Positions 1 through 8,969 of a stretch of 64,000 bases of DNA are shown one piece after another. The first letter of the stretch is position 1. Every line of letters starts with the position of its first letter. The notes under the pieces are model-generated. The model was not told where the DNA came from. It ran no database searches and saw nothing but the letters and a program-made list of their open reading frames with translations. This stretch comes from LSCE01 sp050485425 (GTDB taxonomy: Bacteria; Pseudomonadota; Gammaproteobacteria; Nitrococcales; Aquisalimonadaceae): assembly GCA_050485425.1 (NCBI GenBank), contig JBJHBJ010000011.1, positions 1 through 64,000 of the forward strand, written 5' to 3'. Both the position numbers and the translations under genes were made by a program.

Positions 1-372
1 GTGATCCTGCTGCGCACGGAGCGGGACGGGCGGCAGAACCGCCGGGAATTCAATCTGCGCGAGCTGCTGGATCTGCAGGCGGACAACAGCGAGCAGGTCC
101 ATCTGCAGAACGGCGACACCATCTATGTGCCCCGAGCCGACCGGTTCTATGTCTACGGCGAGGTCAGGGAACCCGGTCACTATGTGCTGGACCGGCCGCT
201 GACCGTACGCCAGGCACTGTCGGTGGGCGGAGGGCTCAGCGCCAATGCCAGCACCCGCGGCCTGACGCTCTATCGTCAGCAACCGGACGGCTCCGTGGAG
301 GAGGCGCGGGTCAGCCTGGACGACCGGGTGCAGGATGGCGACGTGATATTCGTCAGGGAGCGCTGGTTCTAG
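1..372 (+). CDS. Polysaccharide export protein, EpsE/Wza-like (5' truncated by window edge)
   Basis: C-terminal 123 residues of an outer-membrane polysaccharide export (OPX) protein; the gene begins before base 1, so its true start is not visible. The visible part holds a beta-grasp/SLBB-type segment: GDTIYVPRADRFYVYGEV, then PGHYVLDRPLTVRQALSVGG, ending in a second DGDVIFV element. OPX proteins form the outer-membrane channel of Wzy-dependent exopolysaccharide export. The stop overlaps the next start by one base (TAGTG), so it is translationally coupled to the chain-length protein. Family identification is from motif and neighbours; EpsE versus GumB assignment is open. Confidence 0.85.
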   Translation: MILLRTERDGRQNRREFNLRELLDLQADNSEQVHLQNGDTIYVPRADRFYVYGEVREPGHYVLDRPLTVRQALSVGGGLSANASTRGLTLYRQQPDGSVEEARVSLDDRVQDGDVIFVRERWF

Positions 373-1730
373 TGAGTCTGTACACCTTCTTCCGGGTTCT
401 GCTGGCCCGCTGGATGCTGACCGTGTCCACGCTGGTGCTCAGCGTGGGCGCCGCGCTGGCCGTCACCCTGTACCTGCCGAATACGTACACGGCGACCACG
501 GAGCTCGTGCTGGAAGACAGCCAGGACATGCTCAGCGGGCAGGCCATGCCCGCGAATACGCGTTCGGGCTACATCGCCACGCAGGTGGATGTGGCCGGCA
601 GTCGCAACGTTGCCAACAAGGTCTACGGGCTGCTTTCGCCCGAGGAGCGGGCGCTGGCCGAGGAGCACGCCGCGGCGGCCACCCATGGCAGGCTGGACGC
701 CGAGCGCTGGATCCCGCAGATGCTGGACCGAAACCTGATCGTCAGCCCCGGTCGCAACAGCAGCGTGCTCCGCATCAGCGTGAGCAGCCAGAATGCCGAT
801 CTCGCGGCTGCCCTGGCCAATGCGCACGCCGAAGCCTTCATCCAGACGACCCTCGACCTGCGTACCGAGCCGGCACAACGCTTCTCCGACTGGTATGACG
901 AGGAACTGGACGTGCTGCGCTCGAATCTGCGGGAAGCCCGCCGGAGTCTCTCCGAATACCGTCAGGAACACCGGATTGCCGCCGCCGACGAGCGCCTGGA
1001 CGTCGAGAACGAGAGGCTGCGCGAGCTGTCCTCTCTGCTGGTGGCCGCCCAGGGTGAGCGGTTGCAGGACGATCTGCGGCAGTCCCGGGAAAACAGCCCG
1101 GACGTACTGAACAACCCCGTGGTGCAGGAGCTGCGGTCAGAGCTGGCCCGCGCCGAAGCCAGGATGGATGACGTCTCCACCCGCTACGGTTTCAACCACC
1201 CGACTTATCAGCGGGCCGAAGCGGAGGTGGAATCCCTGCGCCGTCAACTGGATAACGAAAGGGCCACCGTGGAGCGCAGCGTGCGCTCGACCGCCGGCAT
1301 GTCCGCCCAGCGTGTGGAAGAGCTGGAAGCGGCGGTGGAACGGCAACGCGAGCGTGTACTGGAACTCAATGCCCAGCGCGATGAACTGGAGCTGCTGAGG
1401 CAGGAAGTAGACAACGCCCAGGAAGCGTACAACACGGCCTCAGCCCGTGCCTCCGCCAGTCGCCTGGAGAGCAGGCTGGGAGAGACCGATATCGCCGTGC
1501 TGAACCCGGCGGTGGCTCCGATGCTGCCCTCGGCGCCCGATCTGCGGCTGAACCTGGTGGTGGCCGCGGCCCTGGGGTTGCTGCTGGGTGTCGGGCTCTC
1601 GCTGCTGCTGGAACTGGGGAACCGGCGGGTAAGAAGCCGCGCCGATATCGAGGAGTACCTGGGGCTGCCGGTACTCGCCCATCTGCCGGACAGCCGGCGC
1701 CGACCCAGCCTGGGAGTACTACGACCATGA
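372..1730 (+). CDS. Chain-length determinant protein, Wzz/EpsF-type
   Basis: 452-residue inner-membrane polysaccharide co-polymerase. An N-terminal membrane segment (about residues 13-33, WMLTVSTLVLSVGAALAVTL) is followed by a long periplasmic region rich in heptad-like Glu/Arg/Leu (about 170-370, a predicted coiled coil). A second membrane segment (about 390-415, LNLVVAAALGLLLGVGLSLL) precedes a short cytoplasmic tail. This is the Wzz layout without a fused kinase domain, as in EpsF, with the kinase-like partner encoded next. It starts at GTG 372, overlapping the upstream stop, and its end overlaps the next gene by 4 bases (ATGA). It should set polymer length and link the polymerase to the OPX channel. 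Confidence 0.88.
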   Translation: MSLYTFFRVLLARWMLTVSTLVLSVGAALAVTLYLPNTYTATTELVLEDSQDMLSGQAMPANTRSGYIATQVDVAGSRNVANKVYGLLSPEERALAEEHAAAATHGRLDAERWIPQMLDRNLIVSPGRNSSVLRISVSSQNADLAAALANAHAEAFIQTTLDLRTEPAQRFSDWYDEELDVLRSNLREARRSLSEYRQEHRIAAADERLDVENERLRELSSLLVAAQGERLQDDLRQSRENSPDVLNNPVVQELRSELARAEARMDDVSTRYGFNHPTYQRAEAEVESLRRQLDNERATVERSVRSTAGMSAQRVEELEAAVERQRERVLELNAQRDELELLRQEVDNAQEAYNTASARASASRLESRLGETDIAVLNPAVAPMLPSAPDLRLNLVVAAALGLLLGVGLSLLLELGNRRVRSRADIEEYLGLPVLAHLPDSRRRPSLGVLRP

Positions 1731-2605
1731 CCGAACTGTTCCCCCCTACGGACAGGGAGGATGCCGCCCGCGTTCTGACACGCTCGGGCCCCATCGGCCG
1801 CATGCTGGTGGAGAGCGGCAAGCTCGAGGAGATCGATATCGAGCGGGTGGTTCACTACCAGCGGAAGACCGGCCAGCGTTTCGGCGAAGCCGCGGTGACA
1901 CTGGGCCTGGTGACGGACGAGGATGTGAGGGTGGCGGTGGCCCAGCAGTTCTCGCACGCACTGGTTCCGGTCACCGATCGGCGACTGGCACCGGCGCTGA
2001 CCGCAGCGAATGCCCCCCAGAGCGCGGAGGTGGAGGCGCTCCGCGGGCTGCGCAGCGAACTGATGCTGCGTTATTTCGACGGCCAGAGCCAGCGTGTCCT
2101 GCCGATGGTCGGCGTGGATCGAAGCAATGCGATCGGCGAACTCACGGCCAATCTGGCCGTGGTGTTCTCCCAGGTGGGAGCGTTGACCTTGCTGATCGAC
2201 GCCAACATGCGCCAGCCCGAGATTCACGGCCTGTTCGGCCAGCCGAATGACCAGGGGTTGTCCGACGTGCTGGCGGGGCGCGCGTCGGTTTCGCCACGTC
2301 TGTGCACACCGATGCAGTCCCTGTGGTTGCTCAGTGCCGGGACGATGGCCCCCAATCCCCAGGAACTGCTGTCCGGGGAGCGCTACCGGAAACTGATGCT
2401 GCGCCTGGCCGAGAAATTCGACGTCATTCTTGTGAACACGCCGTCCATGAATGACAACGTCGACGGCCAGTTGATCGCCGCGCGCGCCGGCGCTGCCCTC
2501 ATGGTGGCCCGGGAACACGTGACATCGCTCGGGAAACTGGATAACGCCCGTCAGCGGCTGCAGGCGGTAGGTGTGTCGATCATGGGTGTGGCCCTGTCGC
2601 AATAG
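1727..2605 (+). CDS. EpsG-like chain-length kinase homologue, probably ATPase-dead
   Basis: 292 residues. Residues about 21-80 resemble the N-terminal MshEN/T2SSE-like helical segment seen in EpsG proteins; about 100-290 is a BY-kinase/ParA-like domain. The Walker A' strand is intact (LLIDANMR, D158). The P-loop position (residues 128-140, VGVDRSNAIGELT) lacks any GxGK/RS motif, and the Walker B strand reads DVILVNTPS, with N237 where Asp is expected. No C-terminal tyrosine cluster is present. It is therefore likely a structural, non-catalytic partner of the Wzz protein. It overlaps the upstream gene by 4 bases. Identification as EpsG-like is confident; loss of activity is inferred. Confidence 0.85.
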   Translation: MTELFPPTDREDAARVLTRSGPIGRMLVESGKLEEIDIERVVHYQRKTGQRFGEAAVTLGLVTDEDVRVAVAQQFSHALVPVTDRRLAPALTAANAPQSAEVEALRGLRSELMLRYFDGQSQRVLPMVGVDRSNAIGELTANLAVVFSQVGALTLLIDANMRQPEIHGLFGQPNDQGLSDVLAGRASVSPRLCTPMQSLWLLSAGTMAPNPQELLSGERYRKLMLRLAEKFDVILVNTPSMNDNVDGQLIAARAGAALMVAREHVTSLGKLDNARQRLQAVGVSIMGVALSQ

Positions 2606-2654
2606 CCCCGATCCGTGCCGCTCGCTGCTTCGTCAACCCACGGCAGAGGAAGCC

Positions 2655-3983
2655 ATGTCGGTTCAAGCCGAACAGGACAACCAGTCTCTGCGCTACCTGG
2701 CCGTTCTGGTGGTGATCGCCACGGTTGTCTACCAGGCGGTGCTCTGCGCGGTGCACACGCACGTGTTCCCGGCGTCGCGCGCGCTGGTCGGTATTGCCGA
2801 GCTGACCATCATGATGGCCTCCCTGCCGTTGATGTTCAGGCGTCTGCTGCCGCACGTGATTGTGTTCGCGGCACTGACCGGGGCCATGCTCTGCCTGCTG
2901 GTGCTGCTGCGGGGCAGTATCGACGTGAAAGCCTTCCGCGACCTGATGATTCCGCTCTGGTTCTACTGGCTGGGCCGCAACGTCGGGGATCCGGCGCTGG
3001 CGGACAGGATGCTCAAGGGCATCATCGCACTGATCCTGGCCTTCGGTGTCTTCGAGCTGGTGGCGGTGGACCGCTTCACCGACCTGTTCGATATCTTTTC
3101 CTACTACGTCAGCATCGGCAATCTGCAGCCCGTTACCGATTACGTGCGCGAGAGCCGGCTGCAGCTCAGCGGCATCCGTCCGGAGGAAATCGGTCGCACC
3201 TTGCTGCCCTCACTGCTCGGCCAGCATCGGGTGTCCTCGCTGTTCCTGGAGCCTGTGTCCCTGGGCAACTTCGCCACCGTGCTCGCGGCCTGGGGGCTGG
3301 CTCGCAATCGTGACGAACTGGGTCAGATGCTGTTCTTCCTCGCCGCCGCGGTGGTGCTGATCGTGCTGGCCGATTCCCGCTTTGCGCTGATTTCCGTTGC
3401 CCTGCTGGCCGTGCTGCGCTTCCTCCTGCACGGCCGGGGTCACTATCTGATGGCGTTGTTGCCGTTCCTGATCATCGCCGGGCTGGTCTACATGGGCCTC
3501 AATATGCAGGGCGTCTACGGCGACAACTATCTCGGGCGGCTGGTCATCAGCGGCCGTTCCCTGGTCGGGTTCGATGTGACGACACTGCTTGGTTTCGCCC
3601 GGGGCGGCTGGTATGCAGACGAAGGCTACGCCTACGTGCTGTACACCTTTGGCGTGGTGCTTGCCGCGGCGCTGTGGCTGGCGCTGTGGCTGATTCCCAT
3701 GCCGGACGAGCGCGGAAATCGCTTCCGCTGCTATGTCACCGTCTATATCGCACTGATCCTGTGTGTCAGCGGTACCTCCCTGTTCGCCCTGAAAAGCGCG
3801 GGCGTGCTCTGGTTCCTGTTCGGCTGCATGCTGCGCGATCCCGCCCCCGGCATGGCCTCCGCGGTGGTCCGGCAACCGGCCCCGGAACCGCGTGGGCCGC
3901 CCCCGCCGGCGCGGCGCGGCAGGCGGCGGCCGCGGGAGCGCATCGAACCGGTGCTGGGACTCGGCGGGGAGGCAGGAACATGA
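2655..3983 (+). CDS. Exopolysaccharide polymerase, Wzy/GumE-like membrane protein
   Basis: 442-residue polytopic inner-membrane protein with about ten hydrophobic segments, and a cytoplasmic Pro/Arg-rich tail (about 395-442, including PPPPARRGRRRPRERIE). Start chosen at ATG 2655, preceded by AGAGGA at 2645-2650; an upstream in-frame start at 2571 would overlap the preceding gene and adds no membrane-type sequence. Its position among gum-type transferases and its topology fit the repeat-unit polymerase (GumE role), with a large periplasmic loop around residues 150-200. Wzy proteins have poor sequence conservation, so the role comes mainly from context; an O-antigen-ligase-like function is the alternative. 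Confidence 0.75.
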   Translation: MSVQAEQDNQSLRYLAVLVVIATVVYQAVLCAVHTHVFPASRALVGIAELTIMMASLPLMFRRLLPHVIVFAALTGAMLCLLVLLRGSIDVKAFRDLMIPLWFYWLGRNVGDPALADRMLKGIIALILAFGVFELVAVDRFTDLFDIFSYYVSIGNLQPVTDYVRESRLQLSGIRPEEIGRTLLPSLLGQHRVSSLFLEPVSLGNFATVLAAWGLARNRDELGQMLFFLAAAVVLIVLADSRFALISVALLAVLRFLLHGRGHYLMALLPFLIIAGLVYMGLNMQGVYGDNYLGRLVISGRSLVGFDVTTLLGFARGGWYADEGYAYVLYTFGVVLAAALWLALWLIPMPDERGNRFRCYVTVYIALILCVSGTSLFALKSAGVLWFLFGCMLRDPAPGMASAVVRQPAPEPRGPPPPARRGRRRPRERIEPVLGLGGEAGT

Positions 3984-5104
3984 CGATTCACGTGACACAT
4001 GTGGTGCGGCAGTACCTGCCGTCCGTGGGCGGCATGGAGGAGGTGGTGAGAAACATTGCGCGAAACCAGGTGCGCAGTGCGGGGCAGGAAGCGCGCATCA
4101 TCACCTTGAACCGCCTGTTCAGGAACAGCAGCGAGACGCTGGATGAACGCGAGACCATCGACGGGGTGCCCGTGCTTCGGCTGCCCTATTCGGGTTCCAG
4201 TCGTTACCCGCTGTGCCCCCGGGTCTTGCGGCACCTGAGCGGCAGTGACGTGATTCATGTGCACGGCGTTGATTTCTTCTACGACTACCTGGCGGTCACC
4301 AAGTGGGTGCATCGACGGCCCCTGGTGTTGTCCACCCACGGCGGATTCTTCCACACCGCTTTCGCCAGCCGACTGAAGCAGATCTGGTTCAACACCGTCT
4401 CCCGTGCGTCTGCGCGCGCTTATGACAGCGTGGTGGCCACCAGCGAGAACGATGGTGCCCGGTTTGAACACATCACGCCCCGGGGCCGGCTGCAGGTCAT
4501 CGAGAACGGCGTGGATACGAACAAGTATGCCGACTGTGCGGCCGTTCAACCGCGCCGAACGCTGATCTACTTCGGCCGCTGGTCCAGCAACAAGGGCTTG
4601 CCGGAGGCACTGTCGCTGATGGAGAAACTGAACGCCGGCGAGCGGGGCTGGCATCTGGTCGTCGCCGGCCGTGAATACGACTTCACCGCGACAGACCTCG
4701 ATCAGGAACTTCAGCGCCGGCGACTGAGCGATCAGGTAAGACTGGTTCCCAACCCGTCCGATGAGGCACTGCGGGCGCTGATCGGCGAGGCCAGCTACTT
4801 TCTCTGTCTGTCCCGCCACGAGGGCTTCGGCCTGGCCGCCATCGAGGCGATGAGTGCCGGCCTGACGCCGGTGCTCAGCGATATCCCGCCTTTCCGGCGG
4901 CTGGTGACGGAAGCGGGGCTGGGGGTCATGGCGCCGGCATCCGAGCCGGACACATTCGCCGGCCAGCTGGAGTCGCTGCACGCGGAGGGCGGCGCTGCGT
5001 ACGCCCGGCGCAGGCAGCGCGCAATGGCTTTTGCGGATCGTTACTGCTGGCGCCACGTTGCCAGCCGTTACCTGGATGTCTACCAGCGACTGGGAGGTCG
5101 ATGA
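3980..5104 (+). CDS. gumH: GT4 glycosyltransferase, GumH-like (alpha-mannosyltransferase)
   Basis: 374 residues, close to GumH (about 380). GT-B fold of family GT4: N-terminal HVVRQYLPSVGGMEEVVRN, central VIENGVDTNKY and IYFGRWSSNKGLPEAL, and the family E-x7-E motif in SRHEGFGLAAIEAMSAG. In xanthan and acetan assembly GumH/AceC transfers mannose from GDP-mannose to the lipid-linked cellobiose on the cytoplasmic face. Start at ATG 3980 overlaps the polymerase stop (ATGA). Neighbouring GumK and GumM homologues support this acceptor. The sugar specificity is inferred from context and overall similarity. Confidence 0.85.
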   Translation: MTIHVTHVVRQYLPSVGGMEEVVRNIARNQVRSAGQEARIITLNRLFRNSSETLDERETIDGVPVLRLPYSGSSRYPLCPRVLRHLSGSDVIHVHGVDFFYDYLAVTKWVHRRPLVLSTHGGFFHTAFASRLKQIWFNTVSRASARAYDSVVATSENDGARFEHITPRGRLQVIENGVDTNKYADCAAVQPRRTLIYFGRWSSNKGLPEALSLMEKLNAGERGWHLVVAGREYDFTATDLDQELQRRRLSDQVRLVPNPSDEALRALIGEASYFLCLSRHEGFGLAAIEAMSAGLTPVLSDIPPFRRLVTEAGLGVMAPASEPDTFAGQLESLHAEGGAAYARRRQRAMAFADRYCWRHVASRYLDVYQRLGGR

Positions 5105-6186
5105 TGTTTCGCAACCGCATGTTCCCGGCACTGTGCCTTCTGCTGCTTCCACTGGTTTCGCCGGTCTCCGCCGTCTGTCTGGGCGATGAACCGCTGCGTG
5201 GGGTGAACATCGCAGGTGCCGAATTCAGCGGCAGCAACCTGCCCGGCAGGCTGCACCACGATTACACCTATCCGCGCGCGGACGACCTCGATTACTTCGC
5301 CGGGCGCGGCGCCAATACCATCCGCCTGCCCATTCGCTGGGAACGGGTCCAGCGCGGCCTGTTCGAGGACCTGCACCGGCCGGAGCTGCGCCAGATCGAA
5401 TCGGTGCTGGAGCAGGCCGCGGAGCGCGATCTCTGCGTAGTGCTGGACGTGCACAACTACGGCATGTATCACGGCGAGCCGATCGGCTCGGAGGACGTGC
5501 CGGAGGAGGCGTTCCTCGACCTGTGGCTGCGCCTGGCCGAGGCGCTGGATCAGCCCGAGCACCTCGCCCTGGGATTGATGAATGAACCCTTCCGGCTGGA
5601 TATCGCCCATTGGGGGACGGTGGCCCAACAAAGCGTCCACGCGCTGCGCGATGCCGGGGCCGGGCACCTGGTGATGGTGTCCGGCGGGCGCTGGAGCGGT
5701 GTACACGAGTGGCACCGCAGCATCGGCGGCAGCAGCAATGCGGAGACGTTCGCCGATTTCGACGATCCCCTCGGGCGCAGCGTGATCGAAGTGCATCAAT
5801 ACGCCGACGAGGACTACTCCGGGACCGGCGATGCCTGTCGTGAGCCTGACGATTTCAACCGCATGTTCGCGGAGATCGGCGAGTGGGCCGAGGACAACGG
5901 CCTGCAGCTTTTCCTCGGCGAATTCGGTGTGCCCCCGAGCCGCCAGTGTCTGTTGGCTCTGGAGCGCATGCTGGTGCTCACGGAGGACGCGGACACCTGG
6001 CGCGGCTGGGCCTACTGGGCGGCCGGTCGCTGGTGGGGCGATTACCCGATGTCGGTGCAGCCGCGGGACAGCGACGACGCGCCGCAGATGTCAGTGCTGG
6101 AGCCCTGCTGGCGGGGCGAAGGCTGTGGCCGATGGTCTCCGGGAGCGCCCCGAGACCCACGTTTCGACGAAAATTCAGGGAGGTAG
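5101..6186 (+). CDS. Secreted glycoside hydrolase family 5 (endoglucanase-like)
   Basis: 361 residues with a signal peptide (residues 1-24, MFPALCLLLLPLVSPVSAV) and a GH5 TIM-barrel. Visible signatures: RGVNIAGAEFS, TIRLPIRWERVQ, LDVHNYG, acid/base Glu162 in LGLMNEPF, IEVHQYAD, and nucleophile Glu274 in FLGEFGVP. GH5 members of this type cut beta-1,4-glucans. In this locus the natural substrate is likely the cellulose-like backbone of the exopolysaccharide itself, for trimming or release of chains in the periplasm or outside. Start overlaps gumH stop (ATGATG; a second ATG at 5104 is possible). Confidence 0.9.
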   Translation: MMFRNRMFPALCLLLLPLVSPVSAVCLGDEPLRGVNIAGAEFSGSNLPGRLHHDYTYPRADDLDYFAGRGANTIRLPIRWERVQRGLFEDLHRPELRQIESVLEQAAERDLCVVLDVHNYGMYHGEPIGSEDVPEEAFLDLWLRLAEALDQPEHLALGLMNEPFRLDIAHWGTVAQQSVHALRDAGAGHLVMVSGGRWSGVHEWHRSIGGSSNAETFADFDDPLGRSVIEVHQYADEDYSGTGDACREPDDFNRMFAEIGEWAEDNGLQLFLGEFGVPPSRQCLLALERMLVLTEDADTWRGWAYWAAGRWWGDYPMSVQPRDSDDAPQMSVLEPCWRGEGCGRWSPGAPRDPRFDENSGR

Positions 6187-6194
6187 CAGCGAGC

Positions 6195-7376
6195 ATGGCA
6201 GCAACACCATCCGGCGCCGAAGCACTGCGGCAGGCGGCAGCGGGGGACAATGGTCCGGTGGGAGAGGGCGAGCGTTTCCTGGTGCTCTCCGCACACGATT
6301 TCCGTTCCCCGCGCAAGGCAAACATTCATTTCATCGCGGAGGAACTGGCGGACCGCGGCCCGACCCGTTTCTTTTCGCTCCGTTACAGTCGTCTGTCCCG
6401 TTACACCGGCGATCCGCGTCTGTCGCTGGACGGCCTGGCCAACCGCATCGAGCATCATAACGGGGTCGAGTGCTATCTGTGGAAAACGCCGCTGCACCCC
6501 TTCAATACGCGCCGCCTCTGGCTGCGGCCAGGCGAGGACCTGCTGTTCCGCTGGTACGTGGCTGCGGCCAGCCCGGTGCTGCGGCAGTGGCTGGAAGAAG
6601 CCGACGTGATCCTGTTCGAGAGCGGCGTGGCGCCGGTGTTCTTCGATCTGGCACGCCGGCTGAACCCGGCTGCCAGAACCATCTACATCGCTTCCGACGA
6701 TCTCGATACGATCAACGTGGCCGATTACGTCAAGCGCACGTTTCGCCGGGTGGCGCCGGGGATGACCACGATTCGCGTTCCTTCGCTGGCGCTGGTGCCG
6801 TCGATTCCCAGTCGGGGCAACCTGTGTTTCGTGCCGCACGGCATCAACCATGCACTGGCCGAGTGCGCCGAGGCCTCGCCCTATGGCCCCGGCATGCATG
6901 CCGTCTCGGTCGGCTCCATGCTGTTCGACGCCGACTTCTTCGTACACGCATCGCACCGTTTCCCGGATATCACATTCCATGTCATCGGCTGCGGCCAGCC
7001 GGCGCACCGCGACTACGGGTCCAATGTCCGGGTGTACGGGGAGATGCCGCATGAGGAGACGGTGCGCTACATCCGGCATGCCAGCTTCGGCGTGGCGCCG
7101 TATCGCTCGCAGGCGGTTCCGCCGTACCTGGCCGACACATCGATGAAACTGATCCAGTACGATTTCCTCGGCCTGCCCGCTGTCTGCCCGCGCGCGGTGG
7201 TCGGCGACTACTCCACCCGTTTCGGTTATGCGCCCGGTGACCCGGAATCCATCGAGGCGGCCGTCTCCGCCGCAATGGGCGCACCGCACCGTCCCTCCCG
7301 GCGCCACCTGAGCTGGCGGGAGGTCACGGACAGGGTGCTTCAGCCGGACCGCTTCCAGGACACCCGGATATCGTAG
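6195..7376 (+). CDS. gumK: GT70 glucuronosyltransferase GumK
   Basis: 393 residues. Strong resemblance to xanthan GumK through its length: FLVLSAHDFRSPRKANIHFI, RFFSLRYSRLSR, CYLWKTPLHPFNTRR, VILFESG, VSVGSMLFDADFF, and SSMKLIQYDF-type C-domain (here TSMKLIQYDFLGLPAVCP). The catalytic Asp of Xanthomonas GumK aligns with D168 in IASDDLDTINV. GumK adds beta-1,2-glucuronic acid to the mannose of lipid-linked Man-Glc-Glc. Start chosen at ATG 6195 with AGGGAGG at 6177-6183, just after the GH5 stop; longer in-frame starts would overlap that gene deeply. It makes the product acidic. Confidence 0.93.
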   Translation: MAATPSGAEALRQAAAGDNGPVGEGERFLVLSAHDFRSPRKANIHFIAEELADRGPTRFFSLRYSRLSRYTGDPRLSLDGLANRIEHHNGVECYLWKTPLHPFNTRRLWLRPGEDLLFRWYVAAASPVLRQWLEEADVILFESGVAPVFFDLARRLNPAARTIYIASDDLDTINVADYVKRTFRRVAPGMTTIRVPSLALVPSIPSRGNLCFVPHGINHALAECAEASPYGPGMHAVSVGSMLFDADFFVHASHRFPDITFHVIGCGQPAHRDYGSNVRVYGEMPHEETVRYIRHASFGVAPYRSQAVPPYLADTSMKLIQYDFLGLPAVCPRAVVGDYSTRFGYAPGDPESIEAAVSAAMGAPHRPSRRHLSWREVTDRVLQPDRFQDTRIS

Positions 7377-7378
7377 CC

Positions 7379-8161
7379 ATGGAACAGGAATCGGAAACGG
7401 CACGTCCCATCGCAGGCTTTCCCGTCCGCAGGATGACCACCAGTGCCCTGGTGGAAGAGCTGCTGCGCGTCCACGGGGACGGTGAACAGCGTTCGCTGTT
7501 CTTCGTCAACGCCAATTTCGTCATCCGCTGCGAACATCTGATGCCGCAGCTCGACGATCCCTCGGTCATCCTCGTCAACGATGGCGTGGGCATGGACATT
7601 GCCAGCTGGCTGGTGCATCGCCGGCGTTTTCCCGACAACCTCAATGGCACCGATTTCATCCCCCACCTGCTGGAACAGGCCAGGGCGAAGACGGAGCCGG
7701 GCTGGCGGGTGTTCCTGCTCGGCGCCAAGCCGGGTATCGCCCGGCGGGCGGCAGAGGCGCTGGAAGCCCGGGGTATTGCGGTGGCGGGTGCGCTGGACGG
7801 TTTCGAGGAATCCCGCGATCCTCAGGACGTGGTCGCGGCCATCAACCGTACCGCGGCCGACGTGGTGCTGGTGGCGATGGGGAACCCGCTGCAGGAGCAA
7901 TGGATACTGCAGTACAGGCAGGCAGTGCAGGCGCACCTGCTGGTTGGGGTTGGGGCACTGCTCGATTTCATTGCCGGCGACAAGCCGAGGGCGCCGCAGT
8001 TCGTCCGCCGCATGCGGCTGGAATGGCTATACCGCTTGAGCCTGGAACCGACCCGCCTGTTGCGGCGCTATACGCTGGATATGGGGCGGTTCCTTGTGAT
8101 TTCACTGCGGCGCGGCAGTCAATCGATGGTGGGAGCCTCTGGACAGGAAACCACGAAGTAG
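7379..8161 (+). CDS. gumM: WecG/TagA/CpsF-family glycosyltransferase, GumM-like
   Basis: 260 residues of family GT26. Signatures: FFVNANFVIRC, the catalytic-region Asp in ILVNDGVGMD, NGTDFIPHLL, VFLLGAKPGIA, VLVAMGNPLQEQW and the C-terminal basic amphipathic tail (RRMRLEWLYRLSLEPTRLLRRY) used for membrane attachment. GumM transfers the second, beta-1,4-linked glucose from UDP-glucose onto Glc-PP-undecaprenol, forming the cellobiose primer. It starts 3 bases after gumK stops (tag-cc-atg), so it is in the same operon. Confidence 0.9.
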   Translation: MEQESETARPIAGFPVRRMTTSALVEELLRVHGDGEQRSLFFVNANFVIRCEHLMPQLDDPSVILVNDGVGMDIASWLVHRRRFPDNLNGTDFIPHLLEQARAKTEPGWRVFLLGAKPGIARRAAEALEARGIAVAGALDGFEESRDPQDVVAAINRTAADVVLVAMGNPLQEQWILQYRQAVQAHLLVGVGALLDFIAGDKPRAPQFVRRMRLEWLYRLSLEPTRLLRRYTLDMGRFLVISLRRGSQSMVGASGQETTK

Positions 8162-8194
8162 CGCCAAGCGCCGCTTCAGCTCTGGAGTAAGGAC

Positions 8195-8944
8195 ATGAAT
8201 CCCCTGCACCTGATCAACAACCGACTCTGGCGGCGGTTGCCTGCCCAGCGGCGGCGCAAGATCCTCGGGCTGCTGGAGCACCATCTGCCCACCCGGGTGT
8301 TCCAGCGCGTGCTGAACGCCGCCGGCAGCGGCATCTATCGGCAGGAAGTACTGGATACCGGTGTCCTGTTCGTACATGTTCCCAAGGCGGCAGGTACGGC
8401 CATCGTCAGCGCGCTCTACGGGCTACGCGGGGTAGGGCACTATCGCGCAGTCACCGCCAGAAACCTCAACCCGGAGCTGTTCTGGAGCCTGTATCGCTTC
8501 GCCGTCGTGCGCAACCCCTGGGAGCGGCTGGTTTCCGCCTACCGGTTCGCGCTGCAGGGTGGTACCGAGGAAGTGGCGCTGAACAACGCCCATGTCCTGC
8601 ACAGCCGCATTCCGGACCGTTTCGAGCCCTTTGTGCTCGACTGGCTCGTCCATCAGTCGCCGGAGAGCCTGCACTCGCTGTTTATGCCGCAGCATCTGTT
8701 CGTCCAGGACGAGAAGGGAGAGCTGTTGGTGGACGATTTGTACGATCTTGGCGCCTTGCGGCAGCTGGGTCGGGATCTGAGCCGGTTTCTGGGGCGGCCA
8801 GTAAACATTCCGCGCAGCAATACCACCGGTTCCGGGGCCCGTGTGGCTGGCTATTACCGCAATCCCGCGGTGGTGTCGGCGGTGAGTGCGTATTATGCGG
8901 GAGACGTGGCGCTGTTCGATTACTGCCTGCCGGAGCTGGCGTAG
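8195..8944 (+). CDS. Sulfotransferase family 2 protein (polysaccharide sulfation)
   Basis: 249 residues. The two PAPS-binding elements are clear: a 5'-phosphosulfate loop VLFVHVPKAAGTAI (residues 57-70) and a 3'-phosphate loop FAVVRNPWERLVSAYR (102-117). A downstream FMPQHLFVQD segment is typical of carbohydrate sulfotransferases of the sulfotransfer_2 group. Cytosolic; uses PAPS. It is the last plus-strand gene of the exopolysaccharide operon, 33 bases after gumM, preceded by GGAG at 8184-8187. The likely acceptor is the Glc2-Man-GlcA unit or the finished polymer. That acceptor is an inference; the fold and cofactor motifs are seen directly. Confidence 0.88.
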   Translation: MNPLHLINNRLWRRLPAQRRRKILGLLEHHLPTRVFQRVLNAAGSGIYRQEVLDTGVLFVHVPKAAGTAIVSALYGLRGVGHYRAVTARNLNPELFWSLYRFAVVRNPWERLVSAYRFALQGGTEEVALNNAHVLHSRIPDRFEPFVLDWLVHQSPESLHSLFMPQHLFVQDEKGELLVDDLYDLGALRQLGRDLSRFLGRPVNIPRSNTTGSGARVAGYYRNPAVVSAVSAYYAGDVALFDYCLPELA

Positions 8945-8969
8945 TACAGCGGCGCTGCGGAAGTGCTTG

